From assembly GCF_964355755.1 (NCBI RefSeq), contig NC_092673.1, positions 21,705,001 through 21,769,000 on the forward strand: 64,000 bases of DNA. The letters run 5' to 3'. The stretch is from Antedon mediterranea (lineage: Eukaryota; Echinodermata; Crinoidea; Comatulida; Antedonidae). A program made the translations under genes and the position numbers. Within the stretch, counting starts at the first letter, position 1, and every line of letters starts with the position of its first letter. The notes beneath the pieces are model-generated. The model worked only from the letters and a program-made list of their open reading frames with translations. It was not told the origin of the DNA and searched no databases. Positions 57,801 through 64,000 of the stretch are shown in pieces.

Positions 57801-60002
57801 TTCTAATTTTCTGGTACATTAAGTAGCCAAATAATACTAGCAGCTTATTTAGAATTTATTACAGATTAAACTACCATATTTTATACTCAATATTAAAAAA
57901 GATATTATACACCAATATCTTTGACATCCTATAGTATAATGAATTTTATATATGAATTTTTGTTTAATATTTGTCAATCTTTGTCAATATAAATTTCTAT
58001 TGTTATTTTATTATGATAATGGACAAATAAAGCATTTCAGTATATTAACAAGATCACAAATGCATTTCAATTTTTAATTTAGTACAAATGATGTAATACA
58101 CTTACAGTACTTAAACATTTAACAACATTATTAAATTGTAGTTTGTTTTAGAAATAGAAGAAGGAGAATAATTTCATCTAATTCATGTAGAAACCATCAT
58201 TTTATTAATTATTTAACACACATTATACACAACGTTGTCCTTGGTATGTGTTGTTTTCCGTCACCTATTAATAACACCGTTTGTGTGACCCAAGTGTCTA
58301 TTTTACATTGAATATATTATCAGTTGTTCAGGATTTCATGCATCTATCCATTTAGCTGCCATTTTTACTATATTTTATTAGCTTTTGTTTAATCCCAGTA
58401 GGAGCCCACAAAAGAAGACAGAGCTATGGATATTGTAAGGAGCCTTTAAAAGAAGAAGAGGAAGGGAGACTGTTAAAAGCCTTGAAAGGAAGGGGCAGGG
58501 AATACCGCGACAGTAGTGTTCTCGAAAGAAGATTGGGCAGGGGAGACTGTACTTAATAAAAGAAGTTGGGGCAGGGGAGACTGTACTTAACCTATAAAAG
58601 ACTGGGAAAGGAAGACTGTACATAGCCTATATTAAAAGAGGACTGGGCAGGGGAGACTGTACATAGCCTATATTAAAAGAGTACTGGGCAGGGGAGACTG
58701 TACATAGCCTATAAAAGAAGACTGGGCAGGGGAGACTGTACATAACCTATAGAAGAAGATGGGGCAAGAGAGACTGTACATAGCCTATATTAAAAGATGA
58801 CTGGGCAGGGGAGACTGTACATAGCCTATAAAAGAAGATGAGGCAGGGGAGACTGTACATAGCCTATAAAAGAATGGGGCAGGGGAGACTGTACATACAG
58901 TAGCCTGTAAAAGAAGATGGGGCAGGGGAGACTGTACATAGCCTATATTAAAAGAGGACTGGGCAGGGGAGACTGTACATAGCCTATAAAAGAAGATGGG
59001 GCAGGGGAGACTGTACATAGCCTATAAAAGAGGACTGGGCAGGGAAGACTGTACATAGCCTATAAAAGAGGACTGGGCAGGGGAGACTGTACATAGCCTA
59101 TATTAAAAGAGGACTGGGCAGGGGAGACTGTACATAACCTATATTAAAAGATGACTGGGCAGGGGAGACTGTACAGTACATAGCCTATAAAAGAAGATGG
59201 GGCAGGGGAGACTGTACATAGCCTATAAAAGAAGATGGGGCAGGGGAGACTGTACATAGCCTATATTAAAAGAGGACTGGGCAGGGGAGACTGTACATAA
59301 CCTATAAAAGAAGATGGGGCAGGGAGGACTGGGGACTAAGAAGAAGACCATCAGCTCTTGAGTACAATGGTCTTCATGTTTGAACATCAAGCTAATGATC
59401 TGGTTGACATTAAATTAAGTGTTAAATTGTCACCACGAGTTAAAGTATATTTAATATTTTGGATATCAGAACCTTTAATATTTAAAATAAATCTGTGTAA
59501 GCATACAGTATCTAAACGTAGAAAGCCGGGAGTAAAGTCCATATTTATTGCATTCAACATTCTTTACAGTATTAACGTTTCTCTTACTACAGACACTTTG
59601 CCTTTGGACTACTGTAGTGGCCAATTACTGATTAATGAATTATATGCCCCAAGAAATATTTGACTTATTATTTATTTTAAACTGCAGATAAGTTTTATTG
59701 ATTCAAGCTTTATTCTGACGTTTGTTACAAATTGCATTTTACGTTATTCTTATAATATATTAGGATTAAATTTGATATAATATTATGTTAAAACAAAAAC
59801 CTTCATCATAATGGTCTCATTTAAAATCCAGATGATATTAACTGGAGGTCATAAAAGATGAACATGTTTATTGATGAAATATTGTGATAAAAAAACGGCT
59901 CAGATCACTTTTGCGAGATGCTGTTATTGTACCTACCGTTAAAGGGCGTTATCCTCTTCACCGATTCCACCCCATAAAGCTCCTTTACAACACACTCAAA
60001 TC
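45851..60002 (-). CDS. LCOR: LCOR/LCORL/E93 (Mblk-1) family transcription factor, 3' five exons
   Basis: Minus-strand exons 60,002-59,937, 54,645-54,557, 51,563-51,500, 49,141-49,003 and 47,621-45,851 join with correct phase into about 709 residues. The N-terminal part FECVVKELYG...FNDEETG, then DWDPSFAEICQLCMARKQLV, parallels the conserved LCOR/LCORL leader. QPLDLSRAG is a CtBP-binding motif. Two psq-type helix-turn-helix domains follow: about residues 121-175 (ARHGKTGTYSNYTQADLKLA ... YGIPRSTIRNHL) and about 399-455 (KRGRYRCYDRESLMQAVNAV ... FGVPHSTLEYKVKERHL). The C-terminus has an LxxLL-like IIEKLL and AKDLSK. Vertebrate LCOR is a nuclear-receptor corepressor, and arthropod E93 specifies the adult stage. 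Having both psq domains is like Mblk-1/E93. The exon that starts the protein was not found; it is likely off the right edge or too short to see. Confidence 0.85.
48561..48717. mobile_element. MITE family A, copy 7, LCOR-like intron
   Basis: AAGCTCTGTCTACACTAACAA and TTTGATAGTGTAGACCGAGCT ends, with GCCCAAATATGGTAGTGATATG-like units in the interior (written here in part: CCCAAATATGGTAGTGATAT). Confidence 0.92.
49491..49807. mobile_element. tRNA-derived SINE, copy 2, LCOR-like intron
   Basis: GAGTGAGTGGCCAAGTGGTTA start and the same body as at 32,949 (CATGGTTCTGGTGGTAAAAC, ATGTGCACTTTAAAGAACCT, CGAGACGAGTAGGGGGTTAC), ending in an ATAAATAACAATAATAATA tail. It lies in the 1.4-kb-plus intron right of exon 49,003-49,141. 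Confidence 0.85.
49808..51148. other. LCOR-like intron, nothing recognised
   Basis: AT-rich DNA with no exon or repeat family recognised. The 70-codon plus-strand frame at 50,581 lacks any family signature. Confidence 0.5.
51149..51364. repeat. Tandem duplication of about 123 bp
   Basis: GCAGGGCTTGACCCTGACTAG at 51,149 recurs at 51,272 as GCAGGGCTTGACTCTGACTAG, and both are followed by CAATAACTTGGGAAAGCCAC. There are two copies only. Confidence 0.8.
51564..52900. other. LCOR-like intron, unresolved
   Basis: A 95-codon minus-strand frame (52,344-52,631) beginning MFTMISRSAHREV lies here, in a somewhat more GC-rich stretch near 52,300-52,900 that could be a promoter or alternative first-exon region. 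I recognise no domain in it, so it is not called as a gene. Confidence 0.3.
52905..53415. mobile_element. MITE with TAGRGAGGTTTCGCAA ends
   Basis: TAGAGAGGTTTCGCAATCTT at the left is mirrored at the right by TAGGGAGGTTTCGCAACCTT read in reverse. The terminal repeats are about 48 bp and include ACGATAACGAAAACGGATAC. There is no ORF of transposase type. Inner inverted TACGAATA motifs extend the stem. Confidence 0.85.
53500..53620. mobile_element. CTAGCAAA-rich element end
   Basis: Repeated ACTAGC/GCTAGT motifs (CTAGCAAAATGCTAGTTTGC) ending CGTGAATTTCGAGCCCTAC. This terminus resembles common hAT-like elements, but the other end was not found. Confidence 0.4.
53870..54415 (+). mobile_element. 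5'-truncated LINE (non-LTR retrotransposon) 3' end
   Basis: A 96-codon frame (53,876-54,166) ends with TLSERREKLSRKFFDKM and HRLHSLLPKPPTHNHQLR. This is the C-terminal pattern of CR1/Jockey-type reverse transcriptases after the RT domain. A 3' UTR with a poly(T) run follows, ending near the (A)-rich GGAATAAAAAC. Everything upstream of the RT C-terminus is missing, as is usual for truncated LINE copies. Confidence 0.65.
54646..55359. other. LCOR-like intron, AT-rich, nothing recognised
   Basis: No exon or repeat family is evident apart from a poly(A) run at 54,658. Confidence 0.5.
55360..55513. mobile_element. MITE family A, copy 8
   Basis: Complete copy: AAGCTCTGTCTACACTATCAA at the left, GTTTGATAGTGTAGAG at the right, CCCATATATGGACATGATGT inside. 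Confidence 0.92.
56087..56305. mobile_element. MITE family A, copy 9, expanded internal repeat
   Basis: Ends AAGCTATGTATACACTATCAA and TTTGATAGTGTAGGCAAGCC. The interior has five to six tandem 20-mers CAAATATGGTAGTGATATGG, more than any other copy here. A short frame reading SNMVVIW repeats is an artefact of this array. Confidence 0.92.
56517..56674. mobile_element. MITE family A, copy 10
   Basis: AAGCTCTGTCCACACTACCAA and TTTGATAGTGTAGACAGAGCT ends; the interior is in the opposite orientation to copy 9. Confidence 0.92.
57174..57513. mobile_element. MITE family B, copy 4
   Basis: Left end TATATTGTCCCCTAATAAA and right end GGTCAATACATCTTTAA. The interior (AATTTAAAGCAAAATATACC, TTTTTGGTTAAAATTAACC, TCAAAGTCTGATTTAATTAA) closely follows copy 1 at 793. 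Confidence 0.85.
57514..58429. other. LCOR-like intron, AT-rich, nothing recognised
   Basis: No exon, RNA gene or repeat family was seen. Confidence 0.5.
58430..59335. repeat. About 40-bp minisatellite with TATAAAAG in many units
   Basis: Some twenty units of GGGGCAGGGGAGACTGTACAT plus AGCCTATAAAAGAAGAT, of two length classes (AGCCTATAAAAG or AGCCTATATTAAAAG). About half the units carry a consensus TATA box. The minus ORFs with SLPCPIFF and QSPLPHLL words are artefacts. Confidence 0.93.
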
Positions 60003-62750
60003 CTACGAGAAAAAAAACCAACAATAAGATATTAGAGAAGCTTAAGGGTACAAGAGATAATTGGAAAGCATAGGTTTCACTGTCAAGGACATACATGCTG
60101 ATTTATAGATATTCCCTTCATAGTCATTACTACTACACACTGTATTCAAATATGTTCATTAACATTTTGCCAATACAACCCATCAAAATATCAAAAATTT
60201 ATAAAGTCTGCAGAAAAACAAAATTACTTTCACTGAGCCGTATGAATTATGTCACACCGAAGAACAATAACTTGTTTGTCAGTTTTAAAGAATGCAAAAT
60301 CTTTGTTATAAATAAAATGCTATCAAATGTAGTATGATGTAATTATTAATTCATAGTGTACATTACTTTATCAAAGACATACAGTAAATTATAAATAAAC
60401 CATCCAATTGTATCTTTTGTACATTTTGGCATCGTGTTGATATAATGCACTAATCATCCTTGTGTGTTATTCTGAGTTTGTGAAGACAAAACTGCTTACA
60501 TAGGGAGAGGGTGTGGATTGGTTACACCCCTCCTTTTGGCCTCTGGGGCTGATCTGTTTTGAACATGTTGGAAGAATAGAGCTGTCACTGTACATTGTAG
60601 GTCGCCGGAAATTGTACTTATACATTTATATGAAATAAAATTATAAGTCTACAAAACCATCCCACCATGGTTGGGGTGGAGCTAAGACAATTTTGAAAAA
60701 TAGAGCCTACTGTACGCCCTGACGCGCACAGACACTTTGCAGGAAAATTACTCAAAAACCAAGCAACTAAATTGAGAAAGAGCAATATTTAGCCCACTAA
60801 TTCTGAGTAAGGTATATAGCAGTGCAGTTACATAACCAAAGGGCTGTAAAACCGAATTATTGTAAAGTTGTTTATTAGGGCAATTAAAGCTTCCAACACT
60901 GTGCAAGTGAGCAAAAAAGTTGCACAAGTGAGTGAGGATACAGCATTAAAGGCAATTCATGCTCACTCAATAAATTTAGCCTAAGACACCGATTTGACTC
61001 TCAGATTTTATTATACAGTAGCATATGAATCCACCTAAAAAAGACAGAACTGTGCTGAAGTAGGTACAGAAGTTTTGCTTGCCATGATTATTATGAGAAA
61101 AGGAGGCTTTTCACTGATATTAACACACATAATAAACTTCATATACTATAGTCTACCAGGCATTCGGGCGAGAAAAAAAATATGCGGACTGATACCTTTG
61201 ATAACTTTCTTTTATCTTTCATCAAAACGTTATACGGTTACGCTTCTGAATAAACAAGATTATATGACTGACTGACAATGATATGACAAGTACTGAAATT
61301 TAGAGAAATATTAATATCACCTTAAGGTGTAATATGTGCATGTCAAACAACAGAAGAGAAAATTTAAAAATAAATTGATATCAAACAATAACAAGTATTA
61401 TGTGTATACAGTAGTGATAGAATTTCTATTGTTAAAGAAATTGAACAGAAATTTTAGAACATTTATTTAAGAAAACTATATAATTATAAACCAAATAAAA
61501 AAAAGAAAAAAAAAAAAGAAAAATGTAGACTTTAGCACAATAACAAACCCTCCTGCCCAAAACAGAAAAATATAGAAACAAATCGTGGAAAGCGTACTGT
61601 AATGTCGGAAAACGTTTCAAGAGACATTTACTAATTTTAATATAAAAATATAAAATGTTAATAAAAATTATATATTTTCAAAGTTATTTTTCAATATCAT
61701 CATTATTAAATTAGGGTTAAAAAAAAATATAAAATGTTAATAAAAATAAAAAATGTTAATAAAAATAATATATTTTCAAAGTTATTTTTCAATATCATCA
61801 TTATTAAATTAGGGTTAAACTACGTTTATCTCCTTGATTAATTGTAAATATCAATACTAAACTATTTATGATCTGCCCCAAGTTTCTGCTAATTCTATAT
61901 TTTTTTCGTAACAGAACACACTTTGAAAACGATGAACAGAATAAAATGAAACACCATGTTTAGTTTAGGGATACACATAAAACCTTTTATTGTTTTTTCC
62001 CTTAATTTTGTTCTGGTTTAAAACGACAAACGGAAATAATAAGCATTCAAGGAGGAAATTAAAATTATAAAATTTGTAATTCCATAGAAAAGGGTACAGA
62101 GTCGTAAAGTGGAAAATTAACCATATTTTTTGTCGTCTTCGGAAAAGATAAGATTCTCATGGGGGGAACTGTAATAACTATTAGAATTTTAATAAATAGC
62201 AAATACGTCAGTTCATCTTCCTGTCCTCAAATGACCCTCAGGGGTCAAGGGTAACGATGGTATTATTTTTTACAATTGTCTAAGTAGCAATGACCTACTG
62301 AACATGTTTTAATTTAATTATTATAACTTAATTAAACAGTAACATTCAACCAATAATGACGGCAATGGAGTATTTTTTAGTGTGATGTACAGTAGGCTGT
62401 TTTCGGAATGAGTAAACATAAAAAATACTATACTATCCAGTATTATATTATAGCCTACCTTCTAAATAAAATTCTTTTTTTTTTAAAACTAATTTGGAAT
62501 GTTATTGTTATACACACACAATTAATGTAAATTTTAAATTGATGTACAAGGGGTAAAACTTATTTTCTCACACTATCCATTATTATACTGTACTGTATCC
62601 TGCCTTATATATAAAATAAATCGTCATAGTAAATTCAATATTGGCAGTTCCATGCATTAACATTAATATTTTTACTACTGTATATCATTTTGTTTAAAGG
62701 TTCAACTGCAAACAAAGGTAACATTATGTTCTCATTGTCATAGCTAGAAT
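60003..62750. other. Upstream of last visible LCOR-like exon, no exon recognised
   Basis: AT-rich sequence with a short direct duplication (ATATTTTCAAAGTTATTTTT at 61,672 and 61,769). I looked for a minus-strand first exon ending in phase 1 that would precede FECVV and found none that I could support. Confidence 0.5.
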
Positions 62751-62759
62751 TACATCAAA

Positions 62760-63035
62760 ATGATACAATCAAACACAAGTGCCTCTTTAAAGTTTAAAGA
62801 ATTCCTAGCATGTATTGACGAACCTATAAATCAAATATGTAGTAATGGTGAATGTCTGGAGAGCATGCATGAACTACAAGTCCCTAGTTCAATTGTATGT
62901 GAGAGACAGAACTACTGTACTGTAATGACAACAAATTATACAAAAACTCACAGATCAAATGTTGATGAAAAGAAATATATTGAACTAAAATCAATTTGTA
63001 CAGAATTTAAAAAAAAAGGAAAAATATTGAAATAA
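62760..63035 (+). CDS. Hypothetical 91-residue ORF, unrecognised
   Basis: ATG at 62,760 to TAA. The product has seven cysteines in the first 60 residues (CIDEPINQICSNGECLESMH and nearby) and a Lys-rich C-terminus. There is no signal peptide, splice context or recognised domain. It could be a chance frame, although 91 codons is longer than usual for such AT-rich DNA. Confidence 0.2.
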   Translation: MIQSNTSASLKFKEFLACIDEPINQICSNGECLESMHELQVPSSIVCERQNYCTVMTTNYTKTHRSNVDEKKYIELKSICTEFKKKGKILK

Positions 63036-63177
63036 AAGTCAAATTACTGAATTATCTTGACCAACTACCAATGTAAGAAGACAAAAAGGCATTAATTAAC
63101 TAATTATTAAAATGAGTTTAAATTAACTTTTTATGATCAATTGTTTCTTAAACTAAAACGTAGGAAACCACACATAG

Positions 63178-64000
63178 GGCCTGTTTCTGCTGCAACTGCT
63201 CAAAATACGGTATAAAAATACGGTATAAAATACGGTATTTTTTATACCGTATTTTTTAGTACCCCGTTTCTGCTAACAATACTTCTTTGGTGGTCGTGTT
63301 AAATTTCCTTTTTTTTACCCAAATTGCCATTCATTTATTTGATCGATAATTAAAAGTCGCAATAAAGGAAGTTTTACGTCTCACTTTCAACAGCCTAGCC
63401 CTAGTGATAGAGATGTTGTGAGAGCACAGAAAACATCGTAATGGGGACAATTAATTCGTTCCCTCCCCAAGTTATTGTATTTTGCAATGTTGTACTGCTT
63501 TTGCAGGCTCTTCAGCTTTGAGTTTACTTGCTTTGGAGACAAGTCTATTCCATACTCCTGCTTTATTTTTTTAGAAATGTCTTTATAAATGTGGTTGTCC
63601 CTTTTATTACCTTTTAGTTGGCCAGACATTTTAGCTTCCCCACACCAATTTTTTTTTATTAAAACTGTGACGTCTTCGCTCCACATTTTCGCCGAATATA
63701 TATATACACATGTGTAAAACAGCTGACAGCGACAGAAAATAAAAATACGAATGTTGACCTTTTGTCATGTAAAAAAAAAATACGGTATTTTTTATTGGCA
63801 GCAGAAACGGGTACAAAAAATACGGTATAAATTTGTAAATACCGTATTTTATCCACAAATTTTGTGGGGAAAATATGGTATACAAAATACGGTATATTTT
63901 TTATGAGCGCAGTTTCTGCTGCCAAAAATATACTGTATATATACGGTATTAAAAAAATACCGTATAATATACGGTATTTAGTTGGCAGCAGAAACAGGGC
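63178..64000. mobile_element. Harbinger-like inverted-repeat element with TACGGTAT palindromes
   Basis: Ends GGCCTGTTTCTGCTGCAAC at the left and GTTGGCAGCAGAAACAGGGC at the right. The sub-terminal regions carry over ten copies of ATACGGTAT or ATACCGTAT. One minus-strand ORF of Myb/SANT-like type is inside, and no DDE transposase is present. The last base of the window is within or at the right terminus, so the target duplication cannot be checked. Confidence 0.75.
63387..63686 (-). CDS. Myb/SANT-like DNA-binding protein of the inverted-repeat element
   Basis: 99 codons, from MWSEDVTVLIKKNW to LGLGC. The core includes WSEDVTVLIKKNW, HIYKDISKKIKQEYGIDLSP, KQVNSKLKSLQKQYNIAKYN. The spacing of helices and the final basic helix (QVNSKLKSLQKQY) match the Myb/SANT-like domains used by Harbinger and related elements for binding their own ends. 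The second ORF of such elements (transposase) is missing, so the protein could act only in trans or be a remnant. The ORF sits between two palindrome-rich ends, which could be its binding sites. The start may also be the later ATG at MSGQLKGNK. Confidence 0.5.
   Translation of the reverse strand: MWSEDVTVLIKKNWCGEAKMSGQLKGNKRDNHIYKDISKKIKQEYGIDLSPKQVNSKLKSLQKQYNIAKYNNLGRERINCPHYDVFCALTTSLSLGLGC

Overview
The window is AT-rich animal nuclear DNA. Its genes have many short exons with GT..AG introns, the intergenic DNA is full of small transposons, and there are no prokaryotic signals. The gene set (SFR1, NCAPH, an LCOR/E93-type factor, a villin-headpiece protein), together with CTAG/AGGCCT-rich spacers, tRNA-derived SINEs and many miniature inverted-repeat elements, suggests a marine invertebrate deuterostome, most likely an echinoderm. 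The species is an inference.

Layout. (1) 1-3.8 kb, + strand: the last exons of an actin-binding LIM/dematin-type protein ending in a villin headpiece, with a possible 24-nt microexon. (2) 6.9-8.9 kb, + strand: a two-exon gene for a secreted 502-residue protein that I do not recognise. It has a Lys/Arg-rich segment, a Pro/Thr-rich linker and a C-terminal array of His-x-Trp-Phe repeats. This is the best candidate for something undescribed. (3) 9.8-10.7 kb, - strand: compact SFR1, a recombination-repair partner of SWI5. (4) 11.8-15.4 kb: a decayed Mutator-like transposon bounded by perfect 32-bp inverted repeats, whose coding exon is split by a palindromic foldback element with an 11-12 bp target duplication, followed by a second foldback element. 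(5) 15.6-39.6 kb, + strand: all 16 coding exons of condensin subunit NCAPH (712 aa). Its 14.3-kb fifth intron is a nest of transposons. The nest includes long inverted repeats, a repeat cluster carrying six TGACGTCA sites, and a full-length LTR retrotransposon (24,341-30,007, - strand) with LTRs I read as identical and one intact 1,628-codon gag-pol frame. (6) 39.6-45.8 kb: 3' flanks with several tandem repeats. (7) 45.9-60.0 kb, - strand: five 3' exons of an LCOR/LCORL/E93 (Mblk-1) homologue with two psq-type helix-turn-helix domains and a PLDLS CtBP-binding motif; its first exon was not found. (8) 63.2 kb to the edge: a Harbinger-like inverted-repeat element carrying only a Myb/SANT-like DNA-binding ORF.

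The genes share no pathway. NCAPH (chromosome condensation) and SFR1 (homologous recombination) both act on chromosomes and lie head to head about 4.8 kb apart, but I see no shared promoter. Most of the remaining novelty is in the repeats: ten copies of one MITE family with an internal 20-bp variable repeat, four copies of a second family, two minisatellites that begin at or within about 15 bp of NCAPH splice donors, and a minisatellite built around TATAAAAG.
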